Assembly (NCBI GenBank): GCA_964543545.1
Contig: CAZIYT010000006.1
Coordinates: forward strand, 79,852-143,851
Direction of reading: 5' to 3'
DNA length: 64,000 nt
Source: UBA4416 sp964543545
Lineage (GTDB): Bacteria; Bacteroidota; Bacteroidia; B-17B0; Aurantibacillaceae
In this document: positions 32,924 through 42,302 of the stretch, one piece after another
How the letters are laid out: each line of letters begins with the position of its first letter
How positions within the stretch are numbered: position 1 is the first letter of the stretch
Notes under the pieces: generated by a model
What the model was told of the DNA's origin: nothing
Seen by the model: the letters and a program-made list of their open reading frames with translations, nothing else
Databases searched by the model: none
Translations under genes and position numbers: made by a program

Positions 32924-35297
32924 ATTCTTCGATGTCACGGCTCGTTTGCTCTTCTTCCAGATCGATCAGGGGCTGGTCGAGCAACTCTTTCTTCGTATTC
33001 CGGCTGTCGATGGATAAGAGGATGGCTGGTAAGAGCACAAGGTTCGTACACATCGAAACGATAAGCGTGAGGGACACAAGGATGCCCATCGCCACCGTAC
33101 CGCCGAAGCTGGATGCCGCAAAAATAATGAAGCCGAAGAACAGGATGATATTCGTATACACCATGCTTAAGCCGGTTTCTCTTACGGCTGTGGAAATAGC
33201 CTGGGGCGCACTGAATCCCTTTTTAAGCTCCTGACGGTACTTCGTAAGGAAATACACCGTACCGTCGGAGGCAATCCCAAAGGCAATGCTGAAGATCAGG
33301 ATCGTAGAAGGTTTGAAGCGGATATCGAGGAAGCCCATCACGCCGGCCGTAATCACCAGTGGGATCAGGCAGGGCAGCTTGGACAGGAGGATGATCCGGA
33401 TAGAGCGGAACAGCGCCATCCCTACAATCGCAATTAAAATAATTTCGATGAGCAAACTTTCATAGAGGTTCGATAAGAGGTAATCGTTGTTCTTTAAAAA
33501 TACCAGGCTATGGCCGGTAAGCGTCACCTTATAATCTTTCGGGTTGAAAATGGAATCAATCTTAGGCCTTAAGGAATCCACTAACAGCTTCATGTTTTTA
33601 GAGCCGATATCGGAAGCCTGGAAGCTGACCCGTGTAATGCGCCTGCTACTGTCCATAAAGGTCTGCATCACGTTATTCTGATTTTTGGCGGCTCCCGGCT
33701 TGAAGTATTCCGACAAGGCTTTCAGGTCGGTTACAGAAGGCAGCTTATAATATTTCGGTTTGCCGTCGTTATAGGCCTGGTTCGAAAACTTGATGGCTTC
33801 CACGATCGACAATGGCCTTGAGAAAACACTGTCTTCTGCAAACAAGCGCTGCATCGCCTGGATCTTATACAAGGCTTTGGCATTATTGGCAAAGAGGCCG
33901 TTCTCTTTTTTGGTATCGATGGAGATCTCAAAGGGAAGCACGCCCCTGAAATTCTTTTCGAAATATTTAAGATCCACATACACCGGATCGTTTTGCGGAA
34001 GGTCATCTACCACATAGCCTACCACATTCATCATGCTCATACCCCAGAAACAGATGATGGTGATTACCGTAATGGTAATATAGATGGCAGGGCGCTTGTG
34101 CTGTACCCAGCCGTTTACGCGGTCGAGCAGGGAATTGATGCGCCTGGCTTCCAGGTGATGCAGGTGCTTGGCCTTAGGCTCCGGTAACAAATTCAGAATG
34201 ATCGGGATCAGGATCAGGGTAATGATGTAAGTCGTCATCACGCTGATCGCCGCTACCACACCAAATTCTACTAATAAAGAGCTGTTGGTGAAATATAACA
34301 CACCGAAACCGATGGCCGTTGTAACATTGGCGAGGAATAAGCTCACACCGATGGTTTGAATGGTGCGCGACAGGGCTTTTACTTTATTGCCATGCAGGGC
34401 AAACTCCTTATGGTACTTATTAATGAGGAACACACAGTTGGGCAGGCCGATCACCATGATCAGCGGTGGGATCAGGCCCGTGAGCACCGTGATCTTATAA
34501 CCGAAGAGCTGCAGCGTTCCCACCGACCAGAGCACACCAATGGCTACCACGAGCACCGAAAAGATCACCGAAGAGAAGGAGCGGAAGAATGCCCACAGCA
34601 CAATAGCCGTCACCAGCACCGCCAGGGCCAGGAACAAGGTCATCTCGCCCGATACTTTTTTCATAATTGCCGAGCGGATATAAGGCATGCCCGAATAATG
34701 CATCTGTACATGGTGCTTTTGAGCAAAGGCTTCCGACACCCGCTTGATATCATCTACAATAGTCAGGCGGCGCTTAGAGTTCAGCTCATTCTTGTTAAAT
34801 GTGATCGCCATCAGGTTGGCGCCCGTTTCCTGATTAAAGATCAGGCCTTTATAGAAGGGCAGGGAAAACACCTCGGTCTTAAAGCTGTCGACTTCCTGCT
34901 GGTTATTGAACGCATGGCTGAGTAAAGGAACAAACTCAAATTTTTCGAGGCTGTCGTTCTTCACGATCTTGTACAATGAGGTGAGTGACATGACGCCCTT
35001 GATGCCCTGGATGCCCCTGATGCTATCGGTAAGCCTGTACCAGTCGTTGATCTTGTTCAGGCGGAAGAAGTCTTTGTCCTCGAAGCCGATCACCATTACA
35101 TTGCCATCTTCCCCGAATTGCTTTTTAAACCTCACATATTCCACATACGAGCTGTCGTCATCAGGCAGGATCTTGGCAAAATCGTAAGATAACTCGATTT
35201 TCGAGGTCTCGTAGACCATGAAACCCGTTACCGCCAGTAAGGCCAGAGTAAATGCTAATTTATGCCTGAGTAAAACGCCTGAAAAATAGTTCCACAT
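32922..35297 (-). CDS. MMPL/RND superfamily transporter
   Basis: A 791-residue inner-membrane protein with the RND layout: helix 1 (15-30) with a large periplasmic loop, a block of five helices (about 220-375), a second pair of the same. The first block includes LALAVLVTAIVLWAFFRSFSSVIF, VLTGLIPPLIMVIGLPNCVFLINKYHKE and ATTAIGF-like TTAIGFGVLYFT. The second repeat carries IIEIILIAIVGMALFRS-type text, FSIAFGIASDGTVYFLTKYRQEL and ILFFGFIIFAASSFG. The acidic residue in helix 10 (GIASDGT) could serve proton coupling. Homologues are called MMPL or hydrophobe/amphiphile exporters; lipid or drug export is plausible but the substrate is unknown. The short acidic C-terminal tail (DLEEEQTSRDIEE) is unremarkable. 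Confidence 0.9.
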   Translation of the reverse strand: MWNYFSGVLLRHKLAFTLALLAVTGFMVYETSKIELSYDFAKILPDDDSSYVEYVRFKKQFGEDGNVMVIGFEDKDFFRLNKINDWYRLTDSIRGIQGIKGVMSLTSLYKIVKNDSLEKFEFVPLLSHAFNNQQEVDSFKTEVFSLPFYKGLIFNQETGANLMAITFNKNELNSKRRLTIVDDIKRVSEAFAQKHHVQMHYSGMPYIRSAIMKKVSGEMTLFLALAVLVTAIVLWAFFRSFSSVIFSVLVVAIGVLWSVGTLQLFGYKITVLTGLIPPLIMVIGLPNCVFLINKYHKEFALHGNKVKALSRTIQTIGVSLFLANVTTAIGFGVLYFTNSSLLVEFGVVAAISVMTTYIITLILIPIILNLLPEPKAKHLHHLEARRINSLLDRVNGWVQHKRPAIYITITVITIICFWGMSMMNVVGYVVDDLPQNDPVYVDLKYFEKNFRGVLPFEISIDTKKENGLFANNAKALYKIQAMQRLFAEDSVFSRPLSIVEAIKFSNQAYNDGKPKYYKLPSVTDLKALSEYFKPGAAKNQNNVMQTFMDSSRRITRVSFQASDIGSKNMKLLVDSLRPKIDSIFNPKDYKVTLTGHSLVFLKNNDYLLSNLYESLLIEIILIAIVGMALFRSIRIILLSKLPCLIPLVITAGVMGFLDIRFKPSTILIFSIAFGIASDGTVYFLTKYRQELKKGFSAPQAISTAVRETGLSMVYTNIILFFGFIIFAASSFGGTVAMGILVSLTLIVSMCTNLVLLPAILLSIDSRNTKKELLDQPLIDLEEEQTSRDIEE

Positions 35298-35444
35298 AGT
35301 ATGTAAAGATCTTTAATTATACCTATAACCTTGTGCCAGCCGATTACGACCCCAAAGGCTCAAGGGGCTAAAGTTAAAAGATAAATTCTAACTGTTTGAA
35401 AAAAAATACCCCGTGAAACTTTAAAAGTGTTAAAATTCTCACGC

Positions 35445-37106
35445 TTACCTGTTGCTCTTCTTCACCGTTTTCAGGTTCAGCAGGTTCATCGGGTTAGTGG
35501 TGAGGCCGGTGATACGCTTGCTCACCAGGCGGATTACCTGGTCGTAATAGAGAGGAACCACCGGAGCATCATCGATCAGCATCTGGTCCATTTTCTGGTA
35601 CATGGCATTTTTTACCTCGCGGTTCTGCTCGCGGATCACTTTCTCAAAGAGGATATCGAACTCAGGATTTTTATAATGCGTATAGTTGGAGCCCATCGGC
35701 GCAAAGTTCTTACTATAGAACAGGCTCATGAAATTTTCCTCGTCGGCATAATCGCCTACCCAGGATTTCTTGAAGAAGTTGTACTCACAGCTGGCCACTG
35801 CCTGGCGCAGCACCGAAGGCTTATCGACACTCACCTTCACCCTGATGTTGTTATCTGCCAGTTGCGACTGGATGAACTCTGTTTGCTCGAGGTAATTATC
35901 TGTGGTATGCAGCGTGATCTCCGGCAGGTCTTTTCCTTCCGGGTATCCGGCTTCCATCAGCAATTGCCTTACTTTTTCAGGATCATAGGTATAGCCCTTC
36001 ACGATCTTGTCGTTGAAAGAAGGTAAGCCATTGGGAATAAAACCTGCCGTAGCCGGGTAACCGACGTTCTTACGGAAATACTTCACCATCTTTTCCCTGT
36101 CAAACGCATAGTTGATGGCTTTACGGATAGCCTTTATCCTCAACGGCGATTTTTTTACCAGCTCCATGTTCTCATCGATCAGGATCCCCAGGTAATCCGT
36201 TTTAAGGAAGGTTTGTTTTTGCAGATTGAATTTTTTGGCATAAGCAGCCTGCAGATCCCCGTTTTTGTCGAGCACCTCGTTGATGTTGAAGGCATCGGCT
36301 CCGCTGAGCATATCGTATTTTCCGTTTAGCAGCTCCATAAAAGCCGTTTCGCGGTCTTTCACAAACGATAAGGTCACGGCATCGAGGTAGGGCAGGCGCT
36401 GATTTCCTTCAAATTCAAAATAGTTTTCATTTTTCAGGAGCACGAGCTTCGTGCCTTCTTCCCAGAGCTTGAATTTAAAAGGCCCTGTGCCTACCGGGTT
36501 GCGGCGGAAATCCTGGCCGTACAGGTCTGTCGCTTCCGATGGAATGATCGAGAAATATTTCATGGTGAGCACGCTCAGGAAAGCGCTGAAAGGCTCCTTG
36601 AGGTAGATGATCACCGTAGAATCATTGGGCGCTGAAAAGCCTTTGTAATTGGTCTTCTCCGAGCGGTCGATGTTGGTGAGGAGCGACATGGCGCTGCTGG
36701 TTTTGGCGTCGTACAGGCGGTTGAAGGAAAACACCACGTCTTTGGCTACCACTTTGCGTCCTTTGCCGTTCTCGAAGCAGGAATTATCATGAAAAAACAC
36801 ATCGTTCCTCAGCGTGAATGTGTAGGTAAGGCCGTCATCGCTGATGTACCAATTCTTCGCGATGCATGGCTTTACATGAAGCGAATCGTCCATTTGCAGC
36901 AAGCCGTTAAACAGCTGGTTCACCGGCCAGATGTCCTCCAGGTTGTTGGCAGTGGCCGGGTCGAGGCTGGTCGTACCGGCCATCTCGTTATAGTTGAACA
37001 CGGTGCGCGTATCCTCTTCCGTTTTTGTATCGCCGCAACGGCTCCATAAGGTAAGAACCATAACAGGAAAAAGAATATAACGGAGGATAGCCGAAACGAG
37101 TTGCAT
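35445..37106 (-). CDS. ABC transporter substrate-binding protein, peptide type (SBP_bac_5)
   Basis: A 553-residue exported protein from ATG 37106; the hydrophobic leader ends LTLWSRCGDTK, so Cys24 could be lipid-modified although Arg at -1 is unusual. The DppA/OppA-type fold shows SLDPATANNLEDIWPVNQLFNGLLQ, WYISDDGLTYTFTLRNDVFFHDN, VVAKDVVFSFNRL, NPVGTGPFKFKLWEEGTKLVLLKNENYFE and AIRKAINYAFDREKMV. No permease or ATPase genes are adjacent, as is common for these genes in Bacteroidota. Ligand, probably a peptide, is inferred from family only. Confidence 0.9.
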   Translation of the reverse strand: MQLVSAILRYILFPVMVLTLWSRCGDTKTEEDTRTVFNYNEMAGTTSLDPATANNLEDIWPVNQLFNGLLQMDDSLHVKPCIAKNWYISDDGLTYTFTLRNDVFFHDNSCFENGKGRKVVAKDVVFSFNRLYDAKTSSAMSLLTNIDRSEKTNYKGFSAPNDSTVIIYLKEPFSAFLSVLTMKYFSIIPSEATDLYGQDFRRNPVGTGPFKFKLWEEGTKLVLLKNENYFEFEGNQRLPYLDAVTLSFVKDRETAFMELLNGKYDMLSGADAFNINEVLDKNGDLQAAYAKKFNLQKQTFLKTDYLGILIDENMELVKKSPLRIKAIRKAINYAFDREKMVKYFRKNVGYPATAGFIPNGLPSFNDKIVKGYTYDPEKVRQLLMEAGYPEGKDLPEITLHTTDNYLEQTEFIQSQLADNNIRVKVSVDKPSVLRQAVASCEYNFFKKSWVGDYADEENFMSLFYSKNFAPMGSNYTHYKNPEFDILFEKVIREQNREVKNAMYQKMDQMLIDDAPVVPLYYDQVIRLVSKRITGLTTNPMNLLNLKTVKKSNR

Positions 37107-37299
37107 GAGCGTAGTTGATATATGTATAATCAATATTAAGCAAATAGCCGCCTGTTTTTTTAAACTATTTCAACAGTTTTTCACAGGATTGTGTCAATTC
37201 TTACAAATTGCATAAATTAGTCACTTGTAAGCAGGGAGGACGCTCCCGGGGATTTTTCATGCAGTTTATAAAAACAGGCACAAAAAGACATTAAAAAAT

Positions 37300-38874
37300 A
37301 TGATTATGATCAACAAAATGAACCCACTGGTACTGATCTTGTTTTTGTTATTCCCGCTGATGGCAGGCGCTCAGGATGATGCCCTGGTAAAAGTAAGCCC
37401 CGAGAATGCCGCCGCCAAGCTGAAGCTGGGAAATTACGAAGATGCCCTGGGCGATTACCTGCAGCTGCTCAATGAGGAGCCCAACAACGAAAGCTTTAAC
37501 TACAATGTGGCCGTGTGTTACCTGAACAGCAATGTCAATAAAGCCAAAGCCGTGCCTTACCTCGAGATTGTGACCCGCCGCGAAAAGCACGACCCCAATG
37601 CAGATTACCTCCTGGGCAGGGCTTACCAGTATGCCAACCGTTTTGATGATGCCTCCAATACCTTTAAAAAATTCAAAGCCGATGCCAAAGGAACCGTGTT
37701 CAACCTGGTAGATGCGGAATTGCAGATCCAGCATTGCATCAATGCCAAGGAGCTCATGAAATACCCGGTAAATGTGACCTTTCAGAACCTGGGGACAAAT
37801 ATCAACTCACCTTACAGCGATTATTATCCCTTTGTCACCGCCAACGAAGCCTTTCTGGTATATAACACCAAGCGCCCGGAAAAGAATGCGGAGAAAATGG
37901 ACAACGGGATGTACCTCAATTCCATCTATATGTCCAAAGTGGTGAATGGCGAGTACATGAAAGCCTCTCCCATTGGCGCTCCTATCAATGCGGGCAATGG
38001 TGGCATGGAAGTGATCGGCTTAAGCGCCAACGGCGATAACCTCCTGCTGTACCTGCCGGAAGGAGCCGGCAAAGGAAATATCTTTCTCAGCAAAATGGAT
38101 CCGCAGGGCAACTTCGGAAAGCCTGAAAAGCTGGATGCGAAGATCAATTCCGGTGGCGACGAAATTGCCGCTTCCATTTCACCCGATGGCACCATCCTTT
38201 TCTTTGCCAGCAACCGCAAAGGCGGCTATGGAGGCACAGATATCTACCTGTGCCGGAAGATCGGGATGAAATGGTCGGAGCCGCAAAATGCAGGCCAGGA
38301 CATTAACACGCCTTACGACGAAGATTTCCCGAACATTTCCCCGGATGGAAAGATCCTGTATTTCTCTTCCAAAGGCCACACCAGTATGGGAGGCTACGAC
38401 ATCTTCAAATCCAATTTCGATGAGAACAATACCTTCTCCAAGCCTAAGAACATCGGTTATCCCATCAATACCACCGATGACGATATGAATTTCCGGATCT
38501 CCAAAAACGGGAAGTACGGCTACATCGCTACTGCCAAATCAGGTGGGCAGGGCGATTTCGATATTTACCGCGTGTCTTTCAGCGAAGTGGAGAATGATTA
38601 TTCCGTCGTGATCGGGGAGCTCTCCACCGCAGATAATGCCGCTATTAATTATGCCGATGTGTTTATTTCGGTAAGCAATAATATCTCCAAAGAGATCGTA
38701 GGCAACTACCTGCCAAACCCTGCAACGGGAAGGTTTGTGGTGATCCTGCCTCCCGGCAAATACCAGATGCGGATCGAGGCTCCGGGATATAAAACCTATA
38801 CCAAAAATGTGGAGATTTACGACAAAGCCTCTTACCAGGCGGAAATCGACACGAGGATCGAACTTTCCAAATAG
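37300..38874 (+). CDS. TPR / PD40-propeller / carboxypeptidase-regulatory-like protein (PorE-like, no OmpA domain)
   Basis: A 524-residue exported protein (signal MNPLVLILFLLFPLMAGAQ). Residues ~30-150 are TPR units (AKLKLGNYEDALGDYLQLLNEEPNNE, YLLGRAYQYANRFDDASNTFKKF). Residues ~160-430 hold PD40/WD40-like blades with recurrent SPDGTILFFASNRKGGYGGTDIYLC and SPDGKILYFSSKGH.SMGGYDIFKS. The last ~85 form a carboxypeptidase-regulatory-like domain (PGKYQMRIEAPGYKTYTKNVEI). This is the order of PorE, a T9SS component, but the C-terminal peptidoglycan-binding OmpA domain is missing. recR follows after 20 bp. Confidence 0.85.
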   Translation: MIMINKMNPLVLILFLLFPLMAGAQDDALVKVSPENAAAKLKLGNYEDALGDYLQLLNEEPNNESFNYNVAVCYLNSNVNKAKAVPYLEIVTRREKHDPNADYLLGRAYQYANRFDDASNTFKKFKADAKGTVFNLVDAELQIQHCINAKELMKYPVNVTFQNLGTNINSPYSDYYPFVTANEAFLVYNTKRPEKNAEKMDNGMYLNSIYMSKVVNGEYMKASPIGAPINAGNGGMEVIGLSANGDNLLLYLPEGAGKGNIFLSKMDPQGNFGKPEKLDAKINSGGDEIAASISPDGTILFFASNRKGGYGGTDIYLCRKIGMKWSEPQNAGQDINTPYDEDFPNISPDGKILYFSSKGHTSMGGYDIFKSNFDENNTFSKPKNIGYPINTTDDDMNFRISKNGKYGYIATAKSGGQGDFDIYRVSFSEVENDYSVVIGELSTADNAAINYADVFISVSNNISKEIVGNYLPNPATGRFVVILPPGKYQMRIEAPGYKTYTKNVEIYDKASYQAEIDTRIELSK

Positions 38875-38894
38875 GAAATTGTTTTTAGTACAGC

Positions 38895-39512
38895 ATGGAA
38901 TTCAGCTCAAAATTGATAGAACAGGCAGTGGCACATTTCTCGGCTCTGCCGGGTGTTGGTAAAAAATCGGCCCTGCGTTATGTATTGCACCTCATTAAGC
39001 AGGATGCACAGGAGGTCGGTAATTTTTCGGAAGTGCTGAAAGCCCTGAAAAGTGACCTCAAGTATTGCAATAACTGCCACACCATTTCCGACCACGATGT
39101 GTGCGATGTGTGCTCCAACCCGGCGCGCAACCACCAGCTCATTTGCGTGGTGCAGGATTACAGGGATGTGATGGCGATTGAAAACACAGGCTTTTATAAA
39201 GGCGTATACCACGTGCTGGGTGGCCTCATCTCGCCGATGGAAGGCATCGGTCCCGGAAACCTGACGATTCAGACTCTGGTGGATAAGATCGCTTCGCAAC
39301 GTGTGAAAGAGGTAATCCTGGCGCTGAACGCGACGATGGAAGGAGAAACCACCAGCTTTTTCATTTTCAAAAAACTCGCCGCTTATGATGTGACGCTTTC
39401 TGCCATTGCGCGCGGTATTGCCGTGGGCGATGAGCTTGAGTATACCGACGAGGTGACGCTCGGCCGCTCCATTGTGAACCGCATTCCTTATAACAATAGT
39501 TTAGCGAGGTAG
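38895..39512 (+). CDS. recR: Recombination mediator protein RecR
   Basis: RecR acts with RecO/RecF to load RecA at gapped DNA. The 205-residue protein shows the helix-hairpin-helix LPGVGKKSALRYVLHL, a Cys4 zinc finger (CNNCHTISDHDVCDVC), and a Toprim domain (LICVVQDYRDVMAIENTGFYKGVYHVLGGLISPMEGIGPGNL) followed by the Walker-like VTLSAIARGIAVGDELEYTDEVTLGRS. Length and order are standard. Probably transcribed together with the PorE-like gene. Confidence 0.97.
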   Translation: MEFSSKLIEQAVAHFSALPGVGKKSALRYVLHLIKQDAQEVGNFSEVLKALKSDLKYCNNCHTISDHDVCDVCSNPARNHQLICVVQDYRDVMAIENTGFYKGVYHVLGGLISPMEGIGPGNLTIQTLVDKIASQRVKEVILALNATMEGETTSFFIFKKLAAYDVTLSAIARGIAVGDELEYTDEVTLGRSIVNRIPYNNSLAR

Positions 39513-39836
39513 TAGTGCAAGTTTCCCGCAGATCCCGCAGATGGCACGGATCAAAACAGATTAAGAATATTATGGTCTAAAGATTTGTATAGGTAATTTC
39601 TTATATGTCCTCATATGTCTTATATGGTTTAAAGAAAATGGAACTGCCTCTTATTAGTTAGTTATCGGTAAGAACAACTTCGCGCCTTCGCGTCTTTGCG
39701 GGAGGATCGAACGATGATATCTTTCTTGTTCCCTATATTTTCTATGCTTCTATGTGGTTTGATTTTTTTTCAATTTCATTTATGGAAATGTAAGCATCAT
39801 CTCATCCTAATGGAAATTTCTTAAAAATCCATTCGT
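39513..39836. other. Intergenic region with degenerate repeat text
   Basis: 324 bp without an ORF. It starts with 'tttcccgcagatcccgcagatgg' (the CGCAGAT phrase of the 8967 element), then 'cttatatgtcctcatatgtcttatatgg' near-repeats, then 'cttcgcgccttcgcgtctttgcggg' (39679-39703) of the CTTTGCG family. The last ~110 bp are AT-rich leader to the MuiA-type gene; no clean TAnnTTTG was found. Confidence 0.5.
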
Positions 39837-41510
39837 ATGAAGCATCTTGTTATTCTTGCCCTATTCTTAAATATAGTTAGCGCAAAAGCCACCGAAACAG
39901 AAAAGGTAATCAAATCAAAACCCGAGAAGATCATTGTGTACACGCAGGGCGCGCAGGTACATCGCTCGATGGCTACCAACCTGGTGGCCGGGCAGAACAC
40001 CCTGATTTTTTCAGGGCTGGAGAATTGCATCAATGCATCGGCCATCCAGGCTTCGGGTAACGGAAACTTTATCATTGCCGAGATCCAGCATGAGATCCAT
40101 TACCCCGAGCTCGACAAGGCAAAGCTGCAGGGCGATGTGCGCTATGGCAAGTTGGTGAAGAATATCAACGACAGCATTAAAGAGCTGGTGTATGCCCTCG
40201 AAGATGTCAACAGCAAGATTGATGTGCTGAGCACCGAAAAAAATGTGCTGCTGAACTACAACCTGTACAAAGGCCTTTCCAAAAAAGACAGCATTGCCCT
40301 GCTGAAAGAAGGATTGACCTACCTGCGTGAAAAGCTTTTCAATATCAATGCCGAACAGCTGAAGCTGAAACGCGAGAAGGAAAAGCTGGAAGGAAGAAGG
40401 GATAAGCTCAACGAGCGTTTGGCGAATATCAACCATGAGCTGGCCAACCAGGATCCCAACGGCGAAGTGGAAAAAACGGATTACCGCATCCTCGTGCATG
40501 TGATTGCCGAACAGGCCGGCCCTGCCACCATCAACCTGAACTATTACATTACCAATGCGGGCTGGCTGCCTTCCTACGACCTGAGGGCCATCTCCAACGA
40601 GCAGAATGTAAAGCTCACGTACAAGGCGCAGATTCACCAGCAATCCGGTATCGATTGGAGCAATGTGCGCCTGGTGCTTTCTACAGCTAATCCTAACCGC
40701 TCTTATAATATCCCGCAGCTATCTCCTTATTATCTGGGCTACAGTACTTATATGCGTAAAGCAGATCAGCAGGCTTATAACAGCGCCCCGGCTACTGCAA
40801 ACGGCTATGCCACAGAAGATATGAAAACCCTGGAGAAAGAGGCCAGCACGGAATACGCCGCCGCGAAAGGAGCCTTTGAATTTACAGCCGTGAGTGAGAA
40901 TGTGATCGAAACGGAATACGACATTAAGCTGAACTATAATATTCCAAGCGATGGAAAAGAGCACTTCGCAGCGATCCTTGTGAAAGACCTCAAAACGTTT
41001 TACAGGTACAAAGCCATTCCGAAAATCAATACAAATGTTTACCTCACCGCCGTTCTGCCGGATTGGGAAGACGCCATCACCATCGGCGGGCAGGCTTCCA
41101 TTTATTACGATGGCTCTTATGTAGGCTCTACAAGCCTGATGCCGGGCGGTACGGAAGACACGATCTCGCTTTCATTGGGAATCGATAAAAACATTGCTGT
41201 CAAACGCCAGAAGATCAAAGACAAATGTTCTCAGAAGCTGTTGGATAATGATATCGTTCATCAATACACTTTTGAGATCACGATGAAAAATTCCCGCAGC
41301 TCGAAAATCGAGATTGAAGTGGAAGATCAGTTGCCGCTGGCTTATGATAAAACGGTGAGCATCGATCCGAAAGAGCTGTCGGGTGCGAAGCATGATGAAA
41401 CCACAGGCATGCTGAAATGGCGATTGGCAGTACCTGCAAAGGATAGTAAAAAACTCTCGCTGGTATACCAGGTAAAAGCGCCTAAGAGCATGCCGGTAGC
41501 GATTAATTAA
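39837..41510 (+). CDS. Mucoidy inhibitor MuiA-type protein (DUF4140/DUF4139)
   Basis: A 557-residue exported protein with signal MKHLVILALFLNIVSAKAT. An N-terminal DUF4140 part (VIVYTQGAQVHRSMATNLVAGQNTLIFSGLENCINASAIQASG) leads into a long coiled coil (about 100-205, ending in LKLKREKEKLEGRRDKLNERLANIN). The DUF4139 domain (AGWLPSYDLRA, YKAQIHQQSGIDWSNVRLVLSTANPN) ends in a strand-rich part closing with VYQVKAPKSM. The family was named from a gene affecting mucoidy, but biochemical function is not established. Confidence 0.88.
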   Translation: MKHLVILALFLNIVSAKATETEKVIKSKPEKIIVYTQGAQVHRSMATNLVAGQNTLIFSGLENCINASAIQASGNGNFIIAEIQHEIHYPELDKAKLQGDVRYGKLVKNINDSIKELVYALEDVNSKIDVLSTEKNVLLNYNLYKGLSKKDSIALLKEGLTYLREKLFNINAEQLKLKREKEKLEGRRDKLNERLANINHELANQDPNGEVEKTDYRILVHVIAEQAGPATINLNYYITNAGWLPSYDLRAISNEQNVKLTYKAQIHQQSGIDWSNVRLVLSTANPNRSYNIPQLSPYYLGYSTYMRKADQQAYNSAPATANGYATEDMKTLEKEASTEYAAAKGAFEFTAVSENVIETEYDIKLNYNIPSDGKEHFAAILVKDLKTFYRYKAIPKINTNVYLTAVLPDWEDAITIGGQASIYYDGSYVGSTSLMPGGTEDTISLSLGIDKNIAVKRQKIKDKCSQKLLDNDIVHQYTFEITMKNSRSSKIEIEVEDQLPLAYDKTVSIDPKELSGAKHDETTGMLKWRLAVPAKDSKKLSLVYQVKAPKSMPVAIN

Positions 41511-41518
41511 GTGTTAAT

Positions 41519-41632
41519 GCGCGAGGGATGGAGCGGTTTGTTTGAGCTCCTTTATTCCTCACGCACCGGCGTGAGGAATAAAGAGCGAGTAGCGACAGCC
41601 CGACCCGGAGGGCGCGCCCAAATGACTAAACA
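41519..41632. repeat. Dispersed GCGAGGGAT...GGGCGCGCCC element with central hairpin
   Basis: A perfect 15-bp stem CTTTATTCCTCACGC (41550-41564)/GCGTGAGGAATAAAG (41569-41583) with an ACCG loop is flanked by GCGCGAGGGATGGAGCGG on the left. On the right 'gagcgagtagcgacagcccg' leads to GGGCGCGCCC. A related element in opposite orientation lies at 50263-50345. Confidence 0.7.
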
Positions 41633-41801
41633 GCAAATGAGAAAGAACCGTTTTCTGGCAAATGTCCGATAGGAATAGCATACTTTCAGGAATACAAAAC
41701 AATATCCTTACATACCTGTTATCTAAACAGCTGCATTCCTGGTGCAGCTGTTTTAGTTTGAGTAGATACGCTTATGTCAAACAGATTCTTATTTTTGTAA
41801 C

Positions 41802-42302
41802 ATGTTCGAATACGAGGAAGCATTAACTCACATGTATAAAGGCGCCACTTATGCACCTTTGATCAGCTGGGATATTTCCTGCAAGCATATTTACGGCGCC
41901 ATCAATACCGGCCAGGAACTGCAATGCCTGAAAACACTGGAGAAAGACCTGAACTGGGTGGAGTTCCCGGAGCTGCGCCTGCCGCTGCTCCATAAAAAAA
42001 CAGTGGTGATCACCAACCTGAAAAAAGAAATCATCTGGGTGAGCCGCCGGTTCTATCACCTCACCGGTTACCTGCCTGCCGAAGCCGTTGGGAAAACACC
42101 GAGCTTTTTGCAGGGATCGCAAACCTGCAAGCTGGCGATGGGCCGGATCCGCGAAAACCTGAAAGCCCTGCAGCCGGTGAATGATAAGCTGGTGAACTAT
42201 AAAAAAGACGGGCAGCCTTATCTTTGTAAGCTGGAGATCTACCCGGTCTTCGATAAGTCGCATACACCGGTCAATTTTGTTGCCATTGAGTCTGCCGAAT
42301 AA
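41802..42302 (+). CDS. PAS domain protein, LOV-like without the photoactive cysteine
   Basis: A 166-residue cytoplasmic protein. After an N-terminal ~65 residues of unknown type comes a PAS fold (VVITNLKKEIIWVSRRFYHLTGYLPAEAVGKTPSFLQGSQT, later NYKKDGQPYLCKLEIYPVFDKSHTPVNFVAIES). GKTPSFLQG aligns with the GRNCRFLQG signature of flavin-binding LOV domains, but the adduct-forming Cys is Pro and the Asn is Thr, so classical photochemistry is not expected. There is no output domain. The downstream gene overlaps its 3' end, suggesting joint translation. Confidence 0.83.
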   Translation: MFEYEEALTHMYKGATYAPLISWDISCKHIYGAINTGQELQCLKTLEKDLNWVEFPELRLPLLHKKTVVITNLKKEIIWVSRRFYHLTGYLPAEAVGKTPSFLQGSQTCKLAMGRIRENLKALQPVNDKLVNYKKDGQPYLCKLEIYPVFDKSHTPVNFVAIESAE

